Assembly: GCA_026417975.1 (NCBI GenBank)
Contig: JAOACD010000006.1
Span: 40,632 to 104,631, forward strand
Source of the DNA: Melioribacter sp.
GTDB lineage: Bacteria; Bacteroidota; Ignavibacteria; Ignavibacteriales; Melioribacteraceae
Direction of reading: 5' to 3'
DNA: 64,000 nt
Part shown: piece by piece, positions 27,727 through 37,415 of the stretch
Layout: the number at the start of each line of letters is the position of its first letter
Numbering within the stretch: position 1 is the stretch's first letter
Position numbers and translations under genes: made by a program
Notes under the pieces: model-generated
Databases searched by the model: none
Told to the model about the DNA's origin: nothing
The model's input: the letters and a program-made list of their open reading frames with translations, nothing else

Positions 27727-30700
27727 TCATCTTCTAATAATATTTATATTAACAGGATTGTCATTTACATCCCAGATTTTAGGATCATTATGATCAACAA
27801 TTTTTATTCTCAGCAATGTTGAAGGTAATGTAACTTTTACAGCTCCAAATACAAAATCCCATCCATAAGCACCAGTAGATTGCCAATTAGTTACAATTGG
27901 GAACCATGTTCCTTCAGCCCCATTTTGTATACTATAATAAATATCAACACCACCAGATATAGCATAACTTGTCCAAGTAATTAACATTGGCCAATGATCT
28001 GAAGGCTTAGGATCATTCTTTTCATCTTCTGTGAGATAAAAATATTGTCCACCATTTGGGGATTCAATTCTAATTTTTTTGCTAGAATGGATCGAGAAAT
28101 AACCATCAGATTCATCAATTGCAGTTACACCATCATCAGCAGATGAAATTCTGATTTTACAATTATCAGAACTATCTGGTCTTACTGAATCCTTATGACC
28201 AGGAGCCCAAATAAATAGTCCATCATTTTCTGTACTTGATGCACCTGGAACAACATACCAAGACCCTCCGCCATTTGTTGACCATTCTATTTTTACTTTT
28301 TTAATATTATTTGCATTCCATCTTATTTCGTATGGGTGATAGTTCTGATAATCAGTTACTGAAGCATTTGGTTTACTTGCTAACCATTGCTCTCCACCAT
28401 TAGGTGATATTATTCTTATTGTTGGTGCAGGCTTTACTTTAAATACACCATCTGAATAATCTACCGGGGAACCATCAACGGCATCACTTATTCTTATCAC
28501 ATAATTATCTGAAACGATTGAAAAACTTGCTTCATATGAACGAATTCCTCCGCCCTCATCATTTCCAGCAACACTATCAACTAGTATTTTCCAATCTTGA
28601 TCAGTTGATGAATTATATGGGTTAAACTCTATTTTTACATATTCAATACCTGTCGAACGCCACTTAATCTTAAATTTTTCTCCCGATAATAACTCAACTC
28701 CTGAGTATGGGTATAAAACTTCTATAGACTGACTCGGTTGAATTGTAAATGTTCCATTACTTTCATCAGAAGGATCATTATCTGCAGCATCCCTAACTCT
28801 AACTTTACATTGTGTAGAATTAACAGTTGGGATAGGGTTCCATTCATATGAACCTGAACTTGGTACATTTTGAGCAATAGGAATCCATGTTATTCCATTG
28901 TTAATTGTGTAATCTATATTTACATTATTAATCCCTTTAGAGTCCCATGTAATATTCTTAGAAGTACCAGCTTGCCATCTTTCTCCGCCATCTGGGGATA
29001 TTACTCTTATTGATTGAACCACTAAATTAGAAATTTGGAAGTTATTATCAGACAAATCGTAGGGTACACCATCATCAGCATCACTAATTTTTATTTTACA
29101 CTGATTTGAATTTGTATTTGGAATATCCTTCCATATATACGAGCCTATACTTGGGGTACTATTAACAATTGTATTCCAACTACCTCCACCATCTGTTGTA
29201 TATTCTATTTTTACATTTTTGATATTTTCAGATTCCCATCTAATTTCTTCGGGTGTTCCATAATGCCAGCTTTCTCCACCATTTGGAGCTAAAACTTTTA
29301 CTCTCGGTTCTGGTTCTATAGAGAAAAATGCATCGCTTTCATCTGAGGGATATCCATCTTGTGCATCACTTATTCTTATTTTACAATTTGTTGATGCTGT
29401 ATTTGGTATTATTGCCCAATTATAAAATCCTGTGCTTGGAGTACTATTTACTATTGTATTCCATGATATTCCATTATTTGTTGTATATTCAATCTTCACA
29501 TCATTTATACCAGCTGCTTCCCATTTAATGCTAAAAGATGAACCTGCTGTCAAACTCTCTCCTCCGTTAGGACTAGTAACTCTTATTAGTTGATTACCTT
29601 TACTTATTATCGTAAAGACTTCATCAGAAACATCAGAAGGAACGCCATCGTCAGCATCACTAATTCTTACTTTACACAATAATGAACTTACGTTAGGAAT
29701 TGGATTCCAACTATAAACGCCATCACTTTCTGTTCTATCTACAATTGTATTCCAACTTGCTCCATTATTTGTTGTATACTCAATCTTTACATATTCAATA
29801 TTGGTTGATTTCCATTTAATATTATTACTTGACCCTGCATACCATTCTTCATTACCATTTGGAGTTAATACTGTTATTTTGGGTTCTGGAAGCACTGTGA
29901 AAGTTCCATCACTTTCATCTATAGGTGAACCTTTTTCATAGTCGAATATTCTTATTTTACATTGATTAGATGGTGTTGTAAAACTTGTTACATATTTTCC
30001 ATTTGAAGGAGTTTTTTCAACAATTTTGTCCCATGTTATACCATTGTTCATTGTTACCATAATTGTTACATTCTCAACCCCAATTGATTCCCATTTTATT
30101 GTATCAATTGCTCCTGCAGTCCAGTTTTCTCCACCGTTTGGATACAAAACTTTAATTTTGGGTTCTGGGACTATCTTGAACACCTTTTCACTTTGAGAAA
30201 CCGGTTGACCATCTTCAGCATCACTAATTCTTACAAGACATTGAGTAGATAAAGTATTTGGAACTTTCCACTCATATGCACCAGAGTTTGTTAAATTATT
30301 TACTATTTCATTCCACGTTAGTCCATTATTCGAAGAATACTCTATTTTAACCTTAGTCACGCCTACAGAAGTCCAAGTAATATTTTGTGAGGTTCCTGCC
30401 TGCCAGCTTTCACCTCCATTAGGACTTACAATTTTTATTGATTGGGTTAACTGAGTAGTTATTTCAAACGGCTCATCAGATATATCCCAAGGTTCTCCAT
30501 CTTTAGCATCGTAAATACGTATTTTACATAGTTTTGAATTCACATTTGGGACATTCTTCCATTCATAAAATCCTACACTTGGATAAGATTCAACTATGGT
30601 ATTCCAATTGTATCCGTTATTAGTTGTGTAAGCAATTTTAACATTTTCAATGTTTTCAGAAAGCCACTCTATTTTTTGGGAGGAACCAGCAAGCCATATC

Positions 30701-31413
30701 TCTTTCCCATTTGGTGAAGTTACTTTAATTATAGGTTCGGGCAAAATATTAAACGGTTTTTCACTTTCTGCAGATGGGATTCCATCTTTAGCATCTTTAA
30801 TTCTTACTTTTGCTAATGTAGACGGAGTATTTGGTATGGGTTCCCAATAATAAATTCCTGTATTTTTCTTGTCAACTGCTATTAAATTCCAATGGTTACC
30901 ATTATCTGTAGTATATTCAATTATTACAGAATCAATACCTGTACTATACCATTTTATTTCTTTTGATGAGCCTGCTTCCCATTCTTCACCACCATTTGGA
31001 GATGTTATTTTCAAAGTTTCATTTGAGCTTCTAACTATACTAAATACATTATCACTTTCATCTGATTTTGTGCCATCAACAGTTGCAATCCTAATTTTGC
31101 ATTGTGTTGATATTATACCTGGAACTGGAAACCAAACATATACACCAAAATTTTTTATGCTATCTGCAATTAAATTCCACGATAAACCATTATCAAGAGA
31201 ATAAGAAATCCTAAGAAGAGAGGTTGTTTTTCCACTCCACTTAATTTCAAAAGAGCTTCCTTCAACTAGAGATTCTCCACCATTAGGGGATAATATTTTT
31301 AATTGAGTAGCTTGATCTTGTCCGTTAGGTCCCGTTATATCACTTTCTTCTTTCAATTTACAAGAAGAAAGTACTAAAAATATTATTGCAAAAGTAAAAA
31401 TTACCTTTTTCAT
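27727..31413 (-). CDS. SPNGGE-repeat lipoprotein (Kre9/KNH-like modules)
   Basis: A secreted lipoprotein of 1228 residues with signal MKKVIFTFAIIFLVLSSC; the Cys is in a lipobox (LSSC). The rest is twelve tandem modules of about 97 residues. Each starts with a variant of SPNGGESWxAGSSxxIxW and contains an IEYTTNNGxSWNxIV strand and a CKIRIxDAxDGxPSDxSD segment. This pattern resembles the Ser-Thr-rich/Kre9-KNH-like domain family (PF10342) seen in bacterial surface proteins, so a surface adhesin or polysaccharide-binding stalk is likely. Modules 10-12 are divergent and hold insertions. It is monocistronic, with a divergent gene starting 163 bases away. Confidence 0.88.
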   Translation of the reverse strand: MKKVIFTFAIIFLVLSSCKLKEESDITGPNGQDQATQLKILSPNGGESLVEGSSFEIKWSGKTTSLLRISYSLDNGLSWNLIADSIKNFGVYVWFPVPGIISTQCKIRIATVDGTKSDESDNVFSIVRSSNETLKITSPNGGEEWEAGSSKEIKWYSTGIDSVIIEYTTDNGNHWNLIAVDKKNTGIYYWEPIPNTPSTLAKVRIKDAKDGIPSAESEKPFNILPEPIIKVTSPNGKEIWLAGSSQKIEWLSENIENVKIAYTTNNGYNWNTIVESYPSVGFYEWKNVPNVNSKLCKIRIYDAKDGEPWDISDEPFEITTQLTQSIKIVSPNGGESWQAGTSQNITWTSVGVTKVKIEYSSNNGLTWNEIVNNLTNSGAYEWKVPNTLSTQCLVRISDAEDGQPVSQSEKVFKIVPEPKIKVLYPNGGENWTAGAIDTIKWESIGVENVTIMVTMNNGITWDKIVEKTPSNGKYVTSFTTPSNQCKIRIFDYEKGSPIDESDGTFTVLPEPKITVLTPNGNEEWYAGSSNNIKWKSTNIEYVKIEYTTNNGASWNTIVDRTESDGVYSWNPIPNVSSLLCKVRISDADDGVPSDVSDEVFTIISKGNQLIRVTSPNGGESLTAGSSFSIKWEAAGINDVKIEYTTNNGISWNTIVNSTPSTGFYNWAIIPNTASTNCKIRISDAQDGYPSDESDAFFSIEPEPRVKVLAPNGGESWHYGTPEEIRWESENIKNVKIEYTTDGGGSWNTIVNSTPSIGSYIWKDIPNTNSNQCKIKISDADDGVPYDLSDNNFQISNLVVQSIRVISPDGGERWQAGTSKNITWDSKGINNVNIDYTINNGITWIPIAQNVPSSGSYEWNPIPTVNSTQCKVRVRDAADNDPSDESNGTFTIQPSQSIEVLYPYSGVELLSGEKFKIKWRSTGIEYVKIEFNPYNSSTDQDWKILVDSVAGNDEGGGIRSYEASFSIVSDNYVIRISDAVDGSPVDYSDGVFKVKPAPTIRIISPNGGEQWLASKPNASVTDYQNYHPYEIRWNANNIKKVKIEWSTNGGGSWYVVPGASSTENDGLFIWAPGHKDSVRPDSSDNCKIRISSADDGVTAIDESDGYFSIHSSKKIRIESPNGGQYFYLTEDEKNDPKPSDHWPMLITWTSYAISGGVDIYYSIQNGAEGTWFPIVTNWQSTGAYGWDFVFGAVKVTLPSTLLRIKIVDHNDPKIWDVNDNPVNINIIRR
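27760..31303 (-). repeat. Twelve tandem protein-coding repeats of about 290 bp
   Basis: The region encodes twelve SPNGGE modules. The amino-acid pattern is regular while the DNA has drifted (different codons in each copy), which points to old duplication rather than recent expansion. The last two modules are the longest, with inserted loops. Confidence 0.85.
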
Positions 31414-31575
31414 TCTTCCCCCTAAAGGAAATTATTTCATTTTTTAATTAAAAGTAAAATTAATAAATAAACTTATTTTAATTAAGTAAAATCTTACATA
31501 AATTGTGCCTGTGATCAAAAAAGTACTTTTATAATTCATAATCGAATATTAACTTTATTTTTTTAACCTAATTAA

Positions 31576-32478
31576 ATGAAACAGCTACTATTTAATAAGA
31601 TAAGACTTGAAGAAAAATTCTCTGAGGTACATAAATTCACTTTTTACATGTTAATTTTACTTTTATCACTTTCAATAAAATTATATGCACAAATAATATA
31701 TGATAGGGAAATTGGATCTTTCAACTATGCTTATACTTTTTGTGTCAACATGACAGGCTACTTTTATGTAATTGATTTATCTAACAACGAAGTTATAAAA
31801 TTAGACTCGTTAGGGAATGATACTAAAATTATAGGAGGCTATGGCTCGGATAACAACTCATTTGATACTCCAAGTGACATATATGCCACCACTTTAAATG
31901 TATATGTAGCAGATAAATTTAATGATAGAATTCAAATTTTTGATAAAGATCTAAACTTCATTTCATCTTTGTATGCTAGTTCAATCGATAATGAAATCTA
32001 TAAATTTCGGTATCCAATAGGTATTGGAGTTTCAGAACAAGGTGATATGTTTATTCTTGATTCTGATAATTCTCGCATTCTTAAGTTTACATCGTCTGGT
32101 AAATTTATTATGCCAATTGGCACATACGAATCTGGCAACTTTGCTTTAATTAATCCAAAGGTTTTAACAATTTATAATAATAAAATCTTTGTGGTTGATA
32201 ATCAAAGATTATTAATATTTGACTTATACGGAAATAATGTTACAACACTAAACCTTGATTTTATACCTATTAATATTAACTCAACTTATTATGGTATTAC
32301 CATTAATTCTAGCAGTAAAATTTATTATTCAATTTCTAAAAACAATTTTAATAATTATGAATTTAGAGAGTTTGTCCCAAAAATTAACGAGGTCATTAAC
32401 GATAGTATAATTTTTAATAATAAACTCTATATTTTAACCCCTAGTAAAATTATAATTTATAAATTTACAACAGAATAA
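31576..32478 (+). CDS. Exported NHL-repeat beta-propeller protein
   Basis: A 300-residue protein with an N-terminal hydrophobic segment (about 21-38, ending KLYAQ) that is probably a signal peptide. Repeats typical of NHL/six-bladed propellers follow: GYFYVIDLSNNEVIKLDSLG, PSDIYATTLNVYVADKFNDRIQIFD and GDMFILDSDNSRILKFTSSG. Such domains usually mediate binding. The ATG at 31576 is the only in-frame ATG ahead of the signal, apart from one at residue 25 inside it. The next gene starts 5 bases downstream. Confidence 0.75.
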   Translation: MKQLLFNKIRLEEKFSEVHKFTFYMLILLLSLSIKLYAQIIYDREIGSFNYAYTFCVNMTGYFYVIDLSNNEVIKLDSLGNDTKIIGGYGSDNNSFDTPSDIYATTLNVYVADKFNDRIQIFDKDLNFISSLYASSIDNEIYKFRYPIGIGVSEQGDMFILDSDNSRILKFTSSGKFIMPIGTYESGNFALINPKVLTIYNNKIFVVDNQRLLIFDLYGNNVTTLNLDFIPININSTYYGITINSSSKIYYSISKNNFNNYEFREFVPKINEVINDSIIFNNKLYILTPSKIIIYKFTTE

Positions 32479-32482
32479 TACT

Positions 32483-32944
32483 TTGAAAAGTAAGTATAAA
32501 TTTTTTTTGTTCCTTTCAATTTTAATCTGGTTTTTAGGAATTTCGTTCGAATATATTGTCCATAATTATCCTTCTCTAGTCACTTTCCTACCTGTAATTA
32601 AAAAATGCTTTTCATTAGTATGTCATCAACAAAGTAATAAGCTAATAAAAATTGATGAAATAAATTTATTAGTATGTTCGCGCTGTACAGGTATTTATTT
32701 TGGATGTTTAGTTATGTCATTTATTAGTCTATTCATAAAAAAAATGATAGAACCCAAACTAAAATATTTTTTAATTTCATTATTAATTATTTTGATAGAT
32801 GCATTATTAATCTCTATCAAACTGTATGAATATTCAAAAAGCATAGCATTTTTTACTGGTTTTCTTTTCGGTTCAGTCCTATTTTTATATTTTTACAAAA
32901 GTTTAATCAATCTTTTCAAAGAATTAAAAATTAAGAACATATGA
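32483..32944 (+). CDS. DUF2085 family membrane protein
   Basis: A 153-residue membrane protein with about four membrane segments. It has the DUF2085 cysteine pattern: SLVCHQQSNK followed by LLVCSRCTGIYFG. The family is uncharacterised; the conserved Cys/His residues suggest metal or haem binding, but this is a guess. The start is a TTG at 32483, because the first ATG lies deep inside the conserved region. It overlaps the next gene by 4 bases. Confidence 0.8.
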   Translation: MKSKYKFFLFLSILIWFLGISFEYIVHNYPSLVTFLPVIKKCFSLVCHQQSNKLIKIDEINLLVCSRCTGIYFGCLVMSFISLFIKKMIEPKLKYFLISLLIILIDALLISIKLYEYSKSIAFFTGFLFGSVLFLYFYKSLINLFKELKIKNI

Positions 32945-33450
32945 GAAAATATATATCATCATTTGTTTGTGGATTTAGTGCAGGGGTTCTTCAAATTGTC
33001 CCTATTATTAAAAATTTTACTTGCTGTCTAATTGTTCCTGCAGCTTCTTATATAGCATTAACACTTGATAGAAAAGCAAGAAATATAGTTGATAAAGTTT
33101 CTATGAAGCAGAGTTTCATGATAGGTTTAATGACAGGTATATATGCTTCAATATTTGGTTCTTTGTTTGACATTTTAATTACTTTTATCACAAAGACTAA
33201 CGATGTTGTAGTAGCTTTCCCTGAATTACAAAGAATGGTTAACAACTTTCCTGTTGACAATGAAATTAAAAGAAACATAATAAATTTATTCCAAAATATT
33301 AGAAATGATATCTTAGAGTATGGTTTCTCTTGGCTTTATTCAATTTCTGTTATTATCAATAACTTTTTTATTAATAGTATTTTTGGAATTATTGGTGGCC
33401 TTATTAGTGGTCAAATTATTAATAGCAGATTCAATAATAGTTCGGGGTAA
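32941..33450 (+). CDS. Small multi-pass membrane protein
   Basis: A 169-residue protein with at least three hydrophobic segments: about 7-45 (including VCGFSAGVLQIVPIIKNFTCC), 58-78 and 133-160. It has two adjacent cysteines near residue 28. I do not recognise the family. The position, overlapping the DUF2085 gene by 4 bases and 3 bases before the next gene, shows it belongs to this plus-strand operon. Confidence 0.6.
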   Translation: MRKYISSFVCGFSAGVLQIVPIIKNFTCCLIVPAASYIALTLDRKARNIVDKVSMKQSFMIGLMTGIYASIFGSLFDILITFITKTNDVVVAFPELQRMVNNFPVDNEIKRNIINLFQNIRNDILEYGFSWLYSISVIINNFFINSIFGIIGGLISGQIINSRFNNSSG

Positions 33451-33453
33451 GAA

Positions 33454-33753
33454 ATGATTTCTGCACTAATTTTTGCAGCTCACTTAATTTTCATAACTGT
33501 TATTTTTACAAAAAAGTGGCAGGAAGAATCCTTAAGTTCCGCTCTAATAAATGTTGCGCTAATTATAATTCTATTTTCTGTAGGTTGGTCAATTTCATCT
33601 ACAATTGTCAAAATATTTTTTGAGCCGAAAGGTTTTGGAATTCACTTTGATGCAGATACAATTTCGCTGACATTATTATCAATTGCAGAATTTTTCTTTT
33701 ATCGCTTTTATTATAAAGAAGAAAAACCTACTGAAGGCGATAAGGAAAAGTAA
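33454..33753 (+). CDS. Small membrane protein of unknown function
   Basis: A 99-residue protein with three hydrophobic segments (about 3-19, 28-52, 67-82) and a charged C-terminus (YKEEKPTEGDKEK). It starts 3 bases after the preceding membrane gene, so it is co-transcribed with it. Its 3' end overlaps the convergent tonB by 26 bases. No family was recognised. Confidence 0.6.
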   Translation: MISALIFAAHLIFITVIFTKKWQEESLSSALINVALIIILFSVGWSISSTIVKIFFEPKGFGIHFDADTISLTLLSIAEFFFYRFYYKEEKPTEGDKEK

Positions 33754-34405
33754 TTATTGCTGTTTGTTCAACTTGTTTTGCATTAGGAGGCAATGGTTCA
33801 AACCTCCATTGACGCAATGAATTTATAGCTGCCATTTCAAGACGTGCATCTGCTTTAATTAAAGGGAATATTTTGCCTACTGTTCCATCTGGTAAAATTG
33901 TAAATTTTAATTTAACATCAATTTCTTTTGATACTCCTTCAGGATATTCAGGCAAAACATAGCTATATATTTTCCTTATCCCCTTTCCACCAAAATCAAG
34001 TTCAAATCCAAAACCACCTATCCCCTCCCCTGCATCTTCAGTACCCCTAACTTTTTCTTTATTATCTGAAATTGGTTTTATTTTTTCTATCGCTAAATCC
34101 TTTTGACTTTTTTTATCTGTTTTTGTAATTACATTTTCCTCATCAAAGGATTTTGATTTTGGGAGTTCTACTTTTTGTTGTTCTTCTTTTTTAACTTCTT
34201 CTTGTTTTGGCCTATCCATAGCCGTTATTTCATCTGTCCCCAACGGACCTTTACTACCACTACTTAAACCACTCCCAAAGCCAATTGTCACATAATCTTC
34301 TTCTATAGAACCAACTGATAAATTTATAAATGCAAAAACAATAATTAACACAGCATGAACAATTAAAGATATTGCATAAGAAATTTTTCTTGGATTTTCT
34401 TTCAT
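33728..34405 (-). CDS. tonB: TonB family energy transducer
   Basis: A 225-residue inner-membrane protein with one N-terminal helix (ISYAISLIVHAVLIIVFAFI). The periplasmic spacer is charged and lysine/glutamate-rich, with little proline. A TonB C-terminal domain follows (LKFTILPDGTVGKI, AAINSLRQWRFEPLP). It carries proton-motive energy to outer-membrane partners. It lies 4 bases after exbD and closes the operon. Confidence 0.9.
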   Translation of the reverse strand: MKENPRKISYAISLIVHAVLIIVFAFINLSVGSIEEDYVTIGFGSGLSSGSKGPLGTDEITAMDRPKQEEVKKEEQQKVELPKSKSFDEENVITKTDKKSQKDLAIEKIKPISDNKEKVRGTEDAGEGIGGFGFELDFGGKGIRKIYSYVLPEYPEGVSKEIDVKLKFTILPDGTVGKIFPLIKADARLEMAAINSLRQWRFEPLPPNAKQVEQTAIITFPYRLQ

Positions 34406-34409
34406 AGTT

Positions 34410-34814
34410 TTAAAAATTTTCTTTTTCTGTTTCTATTGTAAACTTATCTATTCCAATTCCTTTAGCCGTATCAATAACTCGTATTACTAAATCTATTTTT
34501 ACAGATTTATCTGCTCTTATTATTAAATTACTTTCTTTAGTATTTTGCTTGGCAACTTCGAGTTTACCAGCAAGCTTATCTATACTTGTCTCTTCGTTAC
34601 CCAGAAAAATTCTTCCTTGCTCAGTTATAGTTACTACCATTTTTGCAGGCGCAACTTGCTCATTATTCTTTGAGCCTGGCAATTTAACTTTTACACCTGT
34701 TTGTATTACAAATTGAGAAGTTAAAAGAAAAAATATTAAAAGCTGCATTACAATATCTGTTAAAGACGAATATGCAAAAATACTTAACGGTTTATTAGAA
34801 GTTTCAAATTTCAT
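34410..34814 (-). CDS. exbD: Biopolymer transport protein ExbD/TolR
   Basis: A 134-residue protein with a single N-terminal membrane helix containing the functional Asp20 (SLTDIVMQLLIFFLLTSQF). A periplasmic ExbD/TolR domain follows (VKVKLPGS, LIIRADKSVKIDLVIRVIDTAKG). It forms the proton-channel complex with ExbB. It is 10 bases from exbB and 4 from tonB. Confidence 0.92.
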   Translation of the reverse strand: MKFETSNKPLSIFAYSSLTDIVMQLLIFFLLTSQFVIQTGVKVKLPGSKNNEQVAPAKMVVTITEQGRIFLGNEETSIDKLAGKLEVAKQNTKESNLIIRADKSVKIDLVIRVIDTAKGIGIDKFTIETEKENF

Positions 34815-34824
34815 TATATATCTC

Positions 34825-35484
34825 CTATAAATTTATTTCTTCGTCTTCTTCCTCTTCAAAAGTACTTTGTTTTGTTGTATCATCAAGTATATCAATAATA
34901 TCGTTTGTTATTAACTCCATATCCATAACCAATTTATTTACTGCGCTTACAAAGTAATTATAAAAAGCTAATGCAGGTATGCCAACTATTAAACCAAAGG
35001 CAGTTGTAATTAAAGCTTCCCAGATACCTCCTGCTAAATCTGCTGGACTTGCCGAACCTTGTAGTTCTTGAACTTTCATAAATGCTTGAATCATACCTGT
35101 TACGGTACCAAGGAAACCAAGTAGAGGGGCTACACCAGAAATAGTAGCTAAAATAGAAAGACCTTTCTCTAATTTTCCTATTTCTTGTCTACCTGCACTT
35201 TCTATAGCTTCTATTACTCTTTGATGTCCGAATCTAAATTTTTTCAAACCTTTCCTAATTATGTTAGCAACTGGCGATCTCTCTTGCAAACAAAAATTTA
35301 TAGCTCCTTCTATATCTTTTCTTTTCAACAACGCTCTAATTTTTACAAGAAAAGCCGGCACATTTACTTTGGCCTTTTTCAAAACAATAAATTTTTCAAT
35401 TACTATAGCTAACCCAATAACAGAACAAAGTAAAATTGGGTACATTACAATACCACCTTTAAGGAATATTGAAAGTAAATCCAT
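34825..35484 (-). CDS. exbB: MotA/TolQ/ExbB proton channel protein
   Basis: A 219-residue protein with three membrane segments: one near 13-30 and two in the C-terminal half (SILATISGVAPLLGFLGTVTGMI; EALITTAFGLIVGIPALAFYNYF). These are the conserved ExbB/TolQ motifs. It starts 2 bases after the HU-SPOR gene, which is unusual company for exbB. Confidence 0.94.
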   Translation of the reverse strand: MDLLSIFLKGGIVMYPILLCSVIGLAIVIEKFIVLKKAKVNVPAFLVKIRALLKRKDIEGAINFCLQERSPVANIIRKGLKKFRFGHQRVIEAIESAGRQEIGKLEKGLSILATISGVAPLLGFLGTVTGMIQAFMKVQELQGSASPADLAGGIWEALITTAFGLIVGIPALAFYNYFVSAVNKLVMDMELITNDIIDILDDTTKQSTFEEEEDEEINL

Positions 35485-35486
35485 AA

Positions 35487-37400
35487 CTACCTTCCATTTA
35501 TTTGTTGATTATGTTTTGAAAAAAAATCTTTTGCTTCATCCAAAGTTTTAAAGGAGCCAATTCTTACCCTATACCATATTCCTCCTTTTTCTGGCAAATT
35601 AGCTATCAATACGAATGCATCATATCCAGCATTTTTTAATCTTTTTGCCTCCTGCTCAGCTTTAATTTTATTTCTCCAAGAAGAAACTTGAACATTATAG
35701 CTTTTACCATCGAAAAAAATTGTTTTGTATACTCTTGTGTCGTTAATAATGTTCCTGTACAAACTTCCTTCAGATACTATGCTTTGCTCATTTACTTCTT
35801 TTGCAATTTCCACTGGTCTCTTTTCTAACGATAAAGTAGGAACTCTTGGAAAATCATCTTCTTCCGTCATAAAACTTTGATTAGGTGGAATTGCTGTAAT
35901 TATTTGTTCAGTATTCTTAGTTGTGTCTATATTTTGTCCTTTAGTAGCTTCTAGAGTTGTTATTACTTTCCTATTAGGCAACAATAAATAAATAACAAGC
36001 GCAATAACTATTATAAAAGAAGAAAATAAAATTATAAAAGTTCTACTAAAATATTTTTCTTCTTTTTTAAATCCATATTCATTTTCTATATATTTTCTTT
36101 CATTATCATAATTTATTTTATCTAAGGTTCTACTTTTTTCAATTTGACTCTGTTCTACTTCAACAAACTCATATTTTGTTTTTCTTGTTTGATAATTTTG
36201 ATAGTTTAATTCTTTTGTAACTTTTTCTACTTCCTTTTTTATTTCATGTTCCAATTCTTCAAATAATTTTGATGGAATTGATTTTGTAGATTTTAATATT
36301 TCATCAACTTTTCTATTCCCTAATTTTGGTTTGTCTTCATAATAATCAAAATCATTTTCATAATTTTCTTCTTCGTATTCAATATCTTCCTGCAAAGATT
36401 CTAATTCTTCCCTTAATTCATCTCCCCAATTCCATTCAATTTTTTCAGGTCCTCTTTTTTTTAGGCCAAGATAAGTTTCCTCTTCTTTCTTTATATTTTC
36501 TAAAATTTCATTAAAACTACCTGTTTCTTTTTGTGATTCAGTAGTCAATTCATCTTTAACATTTTCATCCAAATTATACTTTCTATGCTTACCGAGTTCT
36601 ATCTCTATTTCTTTGCTCTCTTCTACCTGTTCTTTTTTTTGTTCACTTGGAATTTCTGTTTGATTTAAATTTTCTTCATGCTGTTTTTGTTCCACATTAA
36701 ACCCTTCGAGTAACTCTGCGAGAGTTACATCAGTTGAATTTTTATCAACCTTTTCTTCCATTCTTTCAAGTGATTCTTCAATTTCATTTTCTAGTAAAGT
36801 CTTAGTTATATCTTCAGCAATTATATCTTCTTTCCCATTTACAATTGAATCATCAAATGTAATATCTGAGGCAAGCTCTGTTAATTGTCTTTCTGATGAA
36901 GTATCTTTTTCTTCAGATATGAATTTTTCATACATATACCACAAATTTAAGTCAGGTATGTGTTCTGCTTCAGACAATATTTCATTAATTCTTTCTTCGA
37001 TTGACTTTTTCAAAAAAATATAAGACGCATCCAAATTTTCTTCCAACTCTCCTTCTAAAGGTAAGTAAGGTTTACCAACTCCAATACTAAAAATATCACT
37101 ATCTTCGCTTTGCTCTGGTTTTACAGAAAATTTTTTCGCTTGAGGCAGTTCAAGAATAATAAAAATATTTCTTAAATCATGTATAATATCTTCTTGAATA
37201 GGTGAGTAAATTATTTCAGAATATTTATCCTCTTCAGCACTTTTTAATTGGAAGTACCCTAATTTAGGGATTTTTAATGTTAATTCTGGAGTTAATATCT
37301 CTGCAATTTTAGAAATGAAAATATCGTATGCTAATTCCTTTTCGGAATGTGAAACACCTAGTGCATTTGCTATTCTTGTTTTTAATTCGTTAACTGTCAT
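35487..37400 (-). CDS. HU-like domain / transmembrane / SPOR domain protein
   Basis: A 637-residue protein. The N-terminus (1-60: MTVNELKTRIANALGVSHSE, LKIPKLGYFQLK) looks like an HU-type fold, similar to the HU-CCDC81 modules known in Bacteroidota SPOR proteins. A long acidic, low-complexity region follows to about 450, then one membrane helix (454-474). A SPOR domain (about 560-637: YNVQVSSWRNKIKAEQEAKRL, WYRVRIGSFKTLDEAKDFF) ends the protein in the periplasm, where such domains bind denuded peptidoglycan at division sites. The HU-like part is cytoplasmic. It lies upstream of exbB and downstream of the barrel gene. Confidence 0.82.
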   Translation of the reverse strand: MTVNELKTRIANALGVSHSEKELAYDIFISKIAEILTPELTLKIPKLGYFQLKSAEEDKYSEIIYSPIQEDIIHDLRNIFIILELPQAKKFSVKPEQSEDSDIFSIGVGKPYLPLEGELEENLDASYIFLKKSIEERINEILSEAEHIPDLNLWYMYEKFISEEKDTSSERQLTELASDITFDDSIVNGKEDIIAEDITKTLLENEIEESLERMEEKVDKNSTDVTLAELLEGFNVEQKQHEENLNQTEIPSEQKKEQVEESKEIEIELGKHRKYNLDENVKDELTTESQKETGSFNEILENIKKEEETYLGLKKRGPEKIEWNWGDELREELESLQEDIEYEEENYENDFDYYEDKPKLGNRKVDEILKSTKSIPSKLFEELEHEIKKEVEKVTKELNYQNYQTRKTKYEFVEVEQSQIEKSRTLDKINYDNERKYIENEYGFKKEEKYFSRTFIILFSSFIIVIALVIYLLLPNRKVITTLEATKGQNIDTTKNTEQIITAIPPNQSFMTEEDDFPRVPTLSLEKRPVEIAKEVNEQSIVSEGSLYRNIINDTRVYKTIFFDGKSYNVQVSSWRNKIKAEQEAKRLKNAGYDAFVLIANLPEKGGIWYRVRIGSFKTLDEAKDFFSKHNQQINGR

Positions 37401-37415
37401 CTTGAATTTTCATAA

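Noticed and set aside
30869..31204. 111-residue plus-strand open frame opposite the SPNGGE gene
   Set aside because: It mirrors the repeats of the sense gene and is explained by their composition.
27760..31303. CRISPR-like or satellite DNA repeat
   Set aside because: The repetition is at protein level; the DNA copies differ and there are no short identical repeats with unique spacers.
35487..37400. Homopolymer-driven frameshift in the acidic region of the HU-SPOR gene
   Set aside because: The frame is open throughout and both terminal domains are in the same frame; the acidic stretch is a low-complexity linker.
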